Position numbers and translations under genes: made by a program. The notes below the pieces were generated by a model, which was not told the origin of the DNA, did no database searches, and was given only the letters and a program-made list of their open reading frames with translations. 6,049 nucleotides of DNA, taken from assembly GCA_002331255.1 (NCBI GenBank), contig DCZD01000005.1, forward strand, positions 1 to 6,049. The letters are read 5' to 3'. This document shows, piece after piece, positions 1 through 5,291 of the stretch. The DNA comes from Acidimicrobiaceae bacterium UBA2093 (GTDB lineage Bacteria; Actinomycetota; Acidimicrobiia; Acidimicrobiales; Ilumatobacteraceae). How positions within the stretch are numbered: position 1 is the first letter of the stretch; the number at the start of each line of letters is the position of its first letter.

Positions 1-27
1 CTAATTCAGCCGCGCGCCGGCCGTGTG

Positions 28-60
28 ACCCAAGTTATGGACTATTCGTCCACATTGGGT
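28..60. other. Two-part hairpin upstream of the surface-protein gene
   Basis: The outer arms ACCCAA (28-33) and TTGGGT (55-60) are perfect reverse complements. The inner arms TGGAC (38-42) and GTCCA (48-52) are also perfect and close a 5-nt loop (TATTC), with a 4/2-nt internal loop between the two stems. An A5-C-T5 segment follows at 61-71. On the + strand this could be a weak factor-independent terminator of a gene lying left of the window, or a structured leader or operator of the next gene. The T-run is separated from the stem by six bases, which is not canonical for a terminator. The structure is seen directly; its role is unknown. Confidence 0.4.
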
Positions 61-73
61 AAAAACTTTTTGT

Positions 74-2725
74 ATGGTGGTGGTGATGAAATTTCTTTCT
101 ACAAAGCCGTCGCTTCTCGCACTGGCTGTCCTTTCGGGGCTCGGGTCCATTGTTGTTGTCGGACATGGCGCAGCACCTGCTGATGCTGGTGCAGGTGCAA
201 AAGTCACCATCTGTCACCGCACACGCAGCATCACCAACCCATACCGTCGAATCACTGTGTCGCGGTCGTCAGTGATCGGCAATGGTGGGCACCAAGGACA
301 TGACCCGGACAATGTGGTCTGGACGTCTTCGATCACAACGTCACGTCTCACGCCGTGGGGCGACATTATCCCTGACGTAGACAATTCCAGCCAGAGTCTT
401 CCGAACAACAAGGACAAGAACTGGACCACTGCAGGCCAGGCGATTTACAACGGCACAACCACCGTTGCATCAACTGGTAAAGCTGCATGTCGGTACATGA
501 CGGCTAAGGAATTCTTCGATTCAGAGAAAGCTGCCAAGGTTGCTGACCCGCAGCTGAGCATCGATGACGCGAGCATCCTTGCTGACCTTGAAAATCAATC
601 GGCTGGTGAAGACACCGCATTGAAGAAAGCGCTGGGCGGTTCGTTCACTGGCGCGACTGCGAACGCACTCGCCACAGCCACGTTGACGCAGACCGACCCC
701 GTGAGCGGGAGCACCATCACAGGTTCAAGTGGCAACTGGGGGGTGACACTTCCCGGCACTTTGAAATTTCCGGTCACCGACGGAACGTCATTCCTTGGGT
801 TGTCGTACTACTTCCAGTACTCACAGAGTTCGTCGCTCGCAAGTGCAACGTCGACCTCAATGAGTACTTTGACGACCAACGGAACGAATCAGGCAGTCAC
901 CACGGTCATCGCCAGCGGACTTGCCAACGGCATCTGGTATTACCGCGTCGTGGCGGTACAGAACCCGGGTGACGAAACCGAGGGTTACAACTACGGAGAC
1001 ATCCTCAGTTTCGGACTTGGCGTTCCTCGTGTGACAACTACATCGCTTCTCGATGGCACAGAGACAACTCCATACACAGACACTCTTGCCGCCACAAGTG
1101 GTAGTGGCACATACACAACATGGACAATTCCGTCGTCTGCCAACAACGAGACGGGCTTGCCGCCAGGGCTGAGCCTGAATGCGGGAACAGGCGTGATTTC
1201 TGGAACTCCAACGACGCGCGGTCTCTATCGCTTCCGAGTTCGCGTCACCGATAGCGCTGCTGCGGTCTCTGCAGACCAGACGTTGACCATTCGAATCAAG
1301 AAGAACCAGAACATCACCATTCCAGACCCAGGTTCAAAAGTGTTTGGAGATGCAGCTTTCGACAGTTCCACTTCCACCGACGTGCAGGCCGATGAGAACA
1401 GTGACACTGGCACCACTACTTTCAGCGGAACTTCGGGTGTGTGCAACGTTGCGAGCAATGGTCAAGTGACAATTGTGGGTGCTGGAACGTGCACAATAAC
1501 CGCAAACCACAATGGCAACGGCTATTTCTTCAACGGTTCGAATTCGCGTTCATTTACGGTCAACAAGAAGAACCAGAACGTGACTTTGAACCCTGCTGAC
1601 AAGGATCTTGACGATACGACAGTCGACCTGAGTGCAACCTCTGATGCGACTGGGTTAGGAACGGTGACTTATAGCGGTGGCACACCGGGCGTGTGTGAAG
1701 TTGATGCGAACGGACGAGTGCGCCTCATCGGTGCTGGTACCTGCAGCGTGACGGCTACTCACCCAGGTAACGGAAACTTCAATAACGGAACACGAACATC
1801 GACTTTTGCGGTGCGTCCACGGTCTGCAACCTCCACAACCACGACGGTTGCGTCATCGAGTGGTTCAACAGCGACGACTGCAGCACCTGTGGTATCTCGA
1901 GGGTCCTCGACGGTGACGGGTGCGTTGCGGGGCACCGCGTGGATCGACATGAATCGCAACGGTCGTCGTGAGCAGCGGGAACCGTTGCTTGCGAATCAGC
2001 CCATTGAAGTGACGCGAGCGTCGGCTACGGCAGCAAGCGCGCGAGGGATCGTGCGTAAGCAGGCCACGTACACCACAAGGACCGACCTGAACGGCAATTA
2101 TTCAATTCCCCAGATTGAACCAGGCTCGTGGATCGTTACGGCAACGTTGACATCGAAGGAACTTCAGAAGACATTCGATTCAACTGGTGCAGCTGACTGG
2201 TCGGCGTCGGCCGTGGTGCCGACGAATGGCATTGGTCGTGCTGACTTCGCCGCGGCAGGAACCGAGAAACTTGAAATTACGGTTCAGTCTCAGGTTCCGA
2301 GCGGAACCAATGTCATCGTGCATTGGGCTGGCTCAGACGTGAAGTTCTGCACCACCGACGATGTCGAGTTTGAAGCGACCGTAGCCAACGGCAAGGTCAA
2401 TCTTGATGGCATGCCAAGTGGTGAATACAAGGTGGGCGAGAAGCCCATTTGTGCGTTCTCGCAAACCGTCAATGCGGCAGGCGTACCGGTGATCACCGCA
2501 AAAGCAACGAGCAACGCCGATATGGCGACGACCGCCACTGTCAGCAGGGCTACGCCTGTCACTCGCGTGACGTATCGCCCGACAGCAACACTTCCTGAGA
2601 CCGGCTCTGACTCGACTCGGTTGGTCTTGTGGGCGATGTTCGCGGTTCTGCTCGGGTCACTTTTTGTGTCGCTCCCGGCGCTCACGGCAGTGCGTAGCCG
2701 AGCGTCATCGCGTCGACGGCCCTGA
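74..2725 (+). CDS. Large mosaic LPXTG cell-wall-anchored surface protein
   Basis: An 883-residue exported protein predicted to be fixed to the cell wall by a sortase. Residues 5-38 are a Sec signal peptide (MKFLSTKP n-region, hydrophobic core about 13-30, likely cleavage after ADA, residues 36-38). A Cys/His module follows (C47, H48, H73, H76). Residues about 197-313 resemble a fibronectin type III fold. Residues about 315-408 resemble a putative Ig domain (LPPGLSLNAGTGVISGTP). Two tandem Ig-like modules (409-497, 498-580) each hold a Cys pair. A Thr/Ser-rich linker (583-605) leads to an SdrD/Cna-B-like domain (615-690) with a DxNxNG calcium-loop-like motif (D625, N627, N629). A further beta-rich segment (731-800) contains C759 and C793. 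The end is LPETG (840-844), a membrane helix (848-870) and a basic tail. The role is probably adhesion or surface layer; no ligand or enzymatic motif is seen. The start is uncertain: ATG GTG GTG GTG ATG gives five candidates, and ATG at 86 gives the more typical signal peptide. No sortase gene is in the window. Confidence 0.9.
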   Translation: MVVVMKFLSTKPSLLALAVLSGLGSIVVVGHGAAPADAGAGAKVTICHRTRSITNPYRRITVSRSSVIGNGGHQGHDPDNVVWTSSITTSRLTPWGDIIPDVDNSSQSLPNNKDKNWTTAGQAIYNGTTTVASTGKAACRYMTAKEFFDSEKAAKVADPQLSIDDASILADLENQSAGEDTALKKALGGSFTGATANALATATLTQTDPVSGSTITGSSGNWGVTLPGTLKFPVTDGTSFLGLSYYFQYSQSSSLASATSTSMSTLTTNGTNQAVTTVIASGLANGIWYYRVVAVQNPGDETEGYNYGDILSFGLGVPRVTTTSLLDGTETTPYTDTLAATSGSGTYTTWTIPSSANNETGLPPGLSLNAGTGVISGTPTTRGLYRFRVRVTDSAAAVSADQTLTIRIKKNQNITIPDPGSKVFGDAAFDSSTSTDVQADENSDTGTTTFSGTSGVCNVASNGQVTIVGAGTCTITANHNGNGYFFNGSNSRSFTVNKKNQNVTLNPADKDLDDTTVDLSATSDATGLGTVTYSGGTPGVCEVDANGRVRLIGAGTCSVTATHPGNGNFNNGTRTSTFAVRPRSATSTTTTVASSSGSTATTAAPVVSRGSSTVTGALRGTAWIDMNRNGRREQREPLLANQPIEVTRASATAASARGIVRKQATYTTRTDLNGNYSIPQIEPGSWIVTATLTSKELQKTFDSTGAADWSASAVVPTNGIGRADFAAAGTEKLEITVQSQVPSGTNVIVHWAGSDVKFCTTDDVEFEATVANGKVNLDGMPSGEYKVGEKPICAFSQTVNAAGVPVITAKATSNADMATTATVSRATPVTRVTYRPTATLPETGSDSTRLVLWAMFAVLLGSLFVSLPALTAVRSRASSRRRP
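1298..1564 (+). repeat. Tandem Ig-like module, copy 1 (residues 409-497)
   Basis: First of two adjacent homologous modules in the surface protein. It opens with KKNQN-I/V-T and contains GVC (C457), a central VGAGTC (C473), a T-A-x-H-x-G-N-G stretch and a closing SFTV. The two cysteines are 16 residues apart, as in the next copy, which suggests an intramodular disulfide outside the cell. The pattern fits bacterial Ig-like repeats found in surface proteins. Confidence 0.7.
1565..1813 (+). repeat. Tandem Ig-like module, copy 2 (residues 498-580)
   Basis: Second copy, directly abutting the first. It begins with the same 15 bases (AAGAAGAACCAGAAC) and keeps the key positions: C541 and C557 with the same spacing, IGAGTC, T-A-T-H-P-G-N-G, and TFAV at the end. 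Its first half is shorter than in copy 1 and diverged at the protein level, so the duplication looks old apart from the conserved seam. Confidence 0.7.
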
Positions 2726-2746
2726 CACGAACCACGACGTCAACGC

Positions 2747-2770
2747 ACCTCAACACCTAGATTTGATGCC
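2747..2770 (+). promoter_or_regulatory. Possible -10 element for a leaderless flavodoxin-like transcript
   Basis: The 45-bp gap after the surface-protein gene has no purine-rich Shine-Dalgarno before the ATG at 2771. A TAGATT hexamer at 2758-2763 sits about 7 nt from that ATG, the distance expected if transcription starts at or beside the start codon. I see no convincing -35 element. Leaderless transcripts are common in actinobacteria, but here this is inference only. Confidence 0.25.
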
Positions 2771-3199
2771 ATGAAGGCAGCGATTCTGGTTGAGAGTCTG
2801 ACGGGCAACACATGGAAGGCCGGCGAGAAGATCGCTGCGAACCTTCAGCAAGAACATTGGTCGATCACGTCGCTCTCACCGGTCAAGTCGCCTGACTTCG
2901 CTGGAATACAAGAAGCCGATGTCGTGCTGGTCGGCACTTGGGTGCACGGTCTCTTCGTCGTGGGTCAGGCACCCTGGGCGATCGACAAGTTGCGTGGGTT
3001 GCCTGCGATGGCTGGAAAGACTGCTGCTGTGTTCTGTACGTTCGCGCTTAACCCGGGCAAGTCTCTCGATGGAATGACGCGGGCGGTGTCGTCACGCGGA
3101 GCAGATGTCATCGGCGGTCTCGCACTGCATCGAGCCAAGCTCGATGCACATTGCGAAGAGTTCGCAGTGCGTTTGGTCGATAGTCTCGCCGCCCGCTAA
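2771..3199 (+). CDS. Small flavodoxin-fold protein
   Basis: A 142-residue protein with the layout of a short-chain flavodoxin, a cytoplasmic FMN-dependent electron carrier or small oxidoreductase. The N-terminal strand KAAILVE leads into S9-L-T-G-N-T14, which matches the flavodoxin T/S-x-T-G-x-T phosphate-binding loop for FMN. The second strand ADVVLVG (49-55) ends in the loop G55-T-W-V-H-G60, with W57 placed to stack on the flavin. AAVFCTFALNPGK (85-97) matches the third flavin-contacting loop, although its sequence is not that of classical flavodoxins. No iron-sulfur or second domain is present, and the length is typical of a single domain. The start at ATG 2771 places the first beta-strand correctly at the N-terminus. 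The redox partner cannot be inferred from the neighbours. FMN binding itself is a family-based inference. Confidence 0.82.
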   Translation: MKAAILVESLTGNTWKAGEKIAANLQQEHWSITSLSPVKSPDFAGIQEADVVLVGTWVHGLFVVGQAPWAIDKLRGLPAMAGKTAAVFCTFALNPGKSLDGMTRAVSSRGADVIGGLALHRAKLDAHCEEFAVRLVDSLAAR

Positions 3200-3672
3200 C
3201 CGCGGAGGTCGATGTAGAGCCGTATGCGGTTTTCGACGACGGGCCGCACATCTGGCGGTAGCGCAAGCTTCTCGACATCGATGACATTGCCGTCGCAGTC
3301 CTCGAATGTTCGCGTGCCCTGCACATGTTCGACGAGACATGAGGGGTCGCGTCCCGCTGGGAAGCCGTAGTACACCTGCCAGCCTTTGGTGGGGTCATCC
3401 CCTGTGTGATCAAGCACGACCGATCGCACCCCTGAAGGGCTCTTCAAGTCGGGAAAGAGGAGTGGGCCGTCTTTGGCGACGATCTTGGAGATGCGTTCGA
3501 CCTGTCCCACCTCGAAGATGGAGGACCCCAAGTTGGTGATGTTCTCGCCACGGTCGGAGATGAACGCAGCCACGCCCCATGTAGCGAGGAAAAGGACCGT
3601 GATGAAGGCAATTCCTGCCAACACCGGTGCCACGGCGCGGGCCAAGGGGGAACGCAAGCGGAAGCCAGCCAT
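3196..3672 (-). CDS. Single-pass membrane-anchored protein, possibly degenerate Rieske-like fold
   Basis: A 158-residue protein whose function I do not recognise with certainty. A short basic N-terminus (MAGFRLRSPLAR) precedes one hydrophobic helix (about 14-38), so the remainder probably faces outside. The soluble part has GPLLFPDL (69-76), a tryptophan strand GWQVYYGF (97-104), C112, then F-E-D-C126-D-G, and ends in RIRLYIDLRG. This order (two Cys flanking a short loop, then a small hydrophobic motif and a final V/I-x-x-D-L strand) recalls a Rieske-type beta domain, but the C-x-H...C-x-x-H cluster ligands are absent, so no 2Fe-2S centre is expected; the two Cys may form a disulfide. The ATG at 3672 is preceded directly by GGGGAG, unusually close. 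A longer reading to 3867 is unlikely because it would run into the facing mutase-subunit gene. Its stop overlaps the flavodoxin-like gene's stop by 4 bp, tail to tail. Confidence 0.68.
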   Translation of the reverse strand: MAGFRLRSPLARAVAPVLAGIAFITVLFLATWGVAAFISDRGENITNLGSSIFEVGQVERISKIVAKDGPLLFPDLKSPSGVRSVVLDHTGDDPTKGWQVYYGFPAGRDPSCLVEHVQGTRTFEDCDGNVIDVEKLALPPDVRPVVENRIRLYIDLRG

Positions 3673-3686
3673 CTCCCCATTGTGGT

Positions 3687-3704
3687 CGTTTCGTGACTGA
3701 AACG
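3687..3704. promoter_or_regulatory. 18-bp inverted repeat in the divergent intergenic region
   Basis: CGTTTC-N6-GAAACG is a perfect inverted repeat with 6-bp arms and a 6-bp spacer. It lies between the divergent membrane-protein gene (start 3672) and mutase-subunit gene (start 3730). A smaller CGCC-N4-GGCG (3703-3714) abuts it. The symmetry and position suit a dimeric repressor or activator site controlling one or both genes. No matching regulator gene is present in the window. Confidence 0.4.
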
Positions 3705-3714
3705 CCTCACGGCG

Positions 3715-3729
3715 TAGGGTTAAACACTT
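3715..3729 (+). promoter_or_regulatory. Start region of the mutase-sucCD operon
   Basis: AGGG at 3716-3719 lies 10 nt before the GTG at 3730 and could be a loosely spaced ribosome binding site. The same bases (TAGGGT, 3715-3720) could instead be a -10 box of a leaderless transcript. An in-frame TAA at 3721-3723 rules out any start further upstream, so GTG 3730 is the first possible start codon. Confidence 0.35.
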
Positions 3730-4131
3730 GTGAAGCGCCCTTACCGAGTCGTCGTTGCCAAACCTGGCCTCGATGGTCATGACCGTGGGGCCAAGACCAT
3801 CACTCGCGCTCTGCGCGACCACGGGTTCGAAGTCATCTATACCGGTCTGCACCAGACGCCAGAGCAAATCGCCGAGACCGCTCTACAAGAAGACGTGGAC
3901 GCAGTTGGGTTGTCGTTGCTGTCCGGTGCGCACCTCACACTTTTCCCACGCGTGATGGAAGAACTTCGAGCACGCGATCTTGGCGACATTCTCATCTTCG
4001 GTGGCGGAGTTATCCCCGATGCAGATGCTCGTGCACTTCAAGAACAAGGTGTTTCAAACATCTTCGGCCCTGGTTCTTCGCTGAAGAGCATCTGTCAGTG
4101 GCTTGAACAAGAACTCGACAACAAGGAGTAA
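3730..4131 (+). CDS. Standalone cobalamin-binding subunit of an acyl-CoA mutase (methylmalonyl-CoA mutase C-terminal type)
   Basis: A 133-residue protein consisting only of the B12-binding Rossmann-like domain found at the C-terminus of methylmalonyl-CoA mutase. It carries the base-off/His-on signature D15-x-H17-x-x-G20, where H17 would coordinate cobalt, followed by S62-x-L64 and G91-G-G93, which cradle the nucleotide tail. The N-terminal KRPYRVVVAKPGLDGHDRG is highly typical of the family. Such small subunits pair with a separate catalytic TIM-barrel subunit in the cytoplasm. Members include two-subunit methylmalonyl-CoA mutases, isobutyryl-CoA mutase (IcmB) and 2-hydroxyisobutyryl-CoA mutase (HcmB), and the small subunit alone does not decide substrate. 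The gene directly precedes sucC (2-nt gap), which favours methylmalonyl-CoA to succinyl-CoA conversion, because SucCD consumes succinyl-CoA. The large subunit must be encoded elsewhere. The start is GTG. Confidence 0.92.
   Translation: MKRPYRVVVAKPGLDGHDRGAKTITRALRDHGFEVIYTGLHQTPEQIAETALQEDVDAVGLSLLSGAHLTLFPRVMEELRARDLGDILIFGGGVIPDADARALQEQGVSNIFGPGSSLKSICQWLEQELDNKE
4123..4128 (+). promoter_or_regulatory. Ribosome binding site of sucC
   Basis: AAGGAG lies inside the last codons of the mutase-subunit gene, five bases before the GTG at 4134. It fixes the GTG start and indicates translational coupling, since only two bases separate the upstream stop from this start. Confidence 0.75.
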
Positions 4132-4133
4132 GA

Positions 4134-5282
4134 GTGGACCTCTTTGAATACCAAGGCAAGCAGTATTTCGCGCGCTTCGACATACCGGTGTCAGCCGGTG
4201 GTGTCGCAGTCACCGTCGACCAAGCAGTGACGGTGGCAGAAAGTGCGCAGTACCCGGTGGTGGTGAAGGCGCAGGTGCAGGTCGGCGGTCGCGGCAAGGC
4301 CGGTGGAATCAAGCTCGCCAACAACGCCGATGAAGTACGCACCCATGCAGGGAACATCCTTGGTATGGACATCAAGGGCCACGTCGTGAAGCGAGTGTGG
4401 GTCGAGCATGCATCCGATATCGATGAGGAGTACTACGCGTCCTTCACTCTCGATCGTGCGGCGAAGAAGCACCTCCTCATGTTGAGCGCGCAGGGTGGTG
4501 TCGACATCGAAGAAGTCGCCGAGAAGGACCCCGATGCAATCGTGAAGTTGCACGTGAATCCGGTTGAGGGCCTTTCCGTGGCGGTCGCAAAGAAAGCAGC
4601 TGTCGACGCGAAGATTCCCGCCAAGGCGCAGGACGGTGTCGCAGAGATCTTGGTGAAGCTGTATCGCTGTTTCACAGAAGGTGACTGCGACCTTGCAGAG
4701 ATCAACCCGCTCATCTTGAAGCCGACTGGTGAAGTTCATGCACTCGATGCGAAGGTCAGCCTTGATGCAAATGCCGACTTCCGTCATCCCGAGTGGGAAG
4801 AGTTCAAGGCCACAGTCGAGCTTGATGATCGCGAGAAATTGGCGCGCGACAAGGGTCTTCAGTACATCGGTCTCGACGGATACGTTGGAATTATCGCGAA
4901 CGGTGCCGGTCTCGCCATGAGCACCCTCGACGTCGTCAATCAGGTCGGCGGCAAGGCTGCGAACTTCCTTGACATTGGCGGTGGTGCCAACGCCGACGTC
5001 ATGGCGAGCGCGCTTGAAGTCATCAACTTTGACAAGAACGTGAAGAGCATCTTCATCAACATCTTTGGCGGCATCACCCGTGGTGAGGAAGTTGCAAAAG
5101 GCATCGTTGAAGCGCTCGGACGTGTTGACCTTCGTGCGCCGATCGTCATCCGTCTTGATGGAACGAACGCTGAAGAAGGTCGGGAGATTTTGCGTAATGC
5201 CGGAATTCCCGAATCAAAACTGGTGAGCAAGCCCACCATGTTGGAGGCCGCCAAGGCCGCAGTTGAGATCGCGAAGAAGTAG
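4134..5282 (+). CDS. sucC: Succinyl-CoA synthetase (succinate-CoA ligase) beta subunit
   Basis: The beta subunit of the cytoplasmic TCA-cycle enzyme that interconverts succinyl-CoA + NDP + Pi and succinate + CoA + NTP. The 382 residues are close to the usual length (E. coli 388). An N-terminal ATP-grasp domain starts with MDLFEYQGKQYFARF; VVVKAQV (K45) and the nucleotide-binding G52-R-G-K-A-G-G58 follow. The metal-binding end of the grasp region is visible as DLAEINPLIL and later LDANADFRHPEW. The C-terminal ligase half has VGIIANGAGLAMSTLD, AANFLDIGGGAN, the highly conserved INIFGGITRGEEVA and VIRLDGTNAEEG, which form the succinate and phosphohistidine side of the active site. No key residue is missing. 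ATP versus GTP preference cannot be assigned safely from this sequence. The gene sits between the B12-mutase subunit and sucD as part of one operon. Confidence 0.97.
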   Translation: MDLFEYQGKQYFARFDIPVSAGGVAVTVDQAVTVAESAQYPVVVKAQVQVGGRGKAGGIKLANNADEVRTHAGNILGMDIKGHVVKRVWVEHASDIDEEYYASFTLDRAAKKHLLMLSAQGGVDIEEVAEKDPDAIVKLHVNPVEGLSVAVAKKAAVDAKIPAKAQDGVAEILVKLYRCFTEGDCDLAEINPLILKPTGEVHALDAKVSLDANADFRHPEWEEFKATVELDDREKLARDKGLQYIGLDGYVGIIANGAGLAMSTLDVVNQVGGKAANFLDIGGGANADVMASALEVINFDKNVKSIFINIFGGITRGEEVAKGIVEALGRVDLRAPIVIRLDGTNAEEGREILRNAGIPESKLVSKPTMLEAAKAAVEIAKK

Positions 5283-5285
5283 GGA
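5281..5285 (+). promoter_or_regulatory. Ribosome binding site of sucD
   Basis: AGGGA overlaps the sucC stop codon (TAG, 5280-5282) and stands six bases before the sucD ATG at 5292, consistent with coupled translation of the two subunits. Confidence 0.6.
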
Positions 5286-5291
5286 AACGAC

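Noticed and set aside
1..210. Minus-strand open frame ending at the left edge
   Set aside because: It lies over the leader and signal-peptide region of the surface-protein gene and has low-complexity composition (His/Thr runs from GTG repeats). It is a shadow frame.
1826..1851. Inverted repeat GCAACC...GGTTGC in the Thr/Ser linker of the surface protein
   Set aside because: It lies within a repetitive Thr-codon region (ACC/ACG/ACA), where such short complementarity arises easily, and it has no regulatory context inside the coding sequence.
2290..2685. 131-codon minus-strand open frame opposite the C-terminus of the surface protein
   Set aside because: The plus strand here encodes the LPETG anchor region in an uninterrupted frame; the antisense product shows no family motif.
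3220..3233. CCG-TATG-CGG followed by TTTT as a terminator
   Set aside because: The stem is only 3 bp and lies inside the minus-strand coding sequence, so it is too weak to support a terminator.
3673..3867. Extending the minus-strand membrane protein to an ATG at 3867
   Set aside because: The extra 65 residues would lie antisense over the start of the well-supported mutase-subunit gene and across the divergent promoter region. The extension has no signal-like or domain-like character, whereas ATG 3672 starts just before the membrane helix.
4191..4787. 198-codon minus-strand open frame inside sucC
   Set aside because: It is the antisense of a fully conserved sucC coding region; long antisense frames are common in G+C-rich genes, and its product has no recognisable domain.
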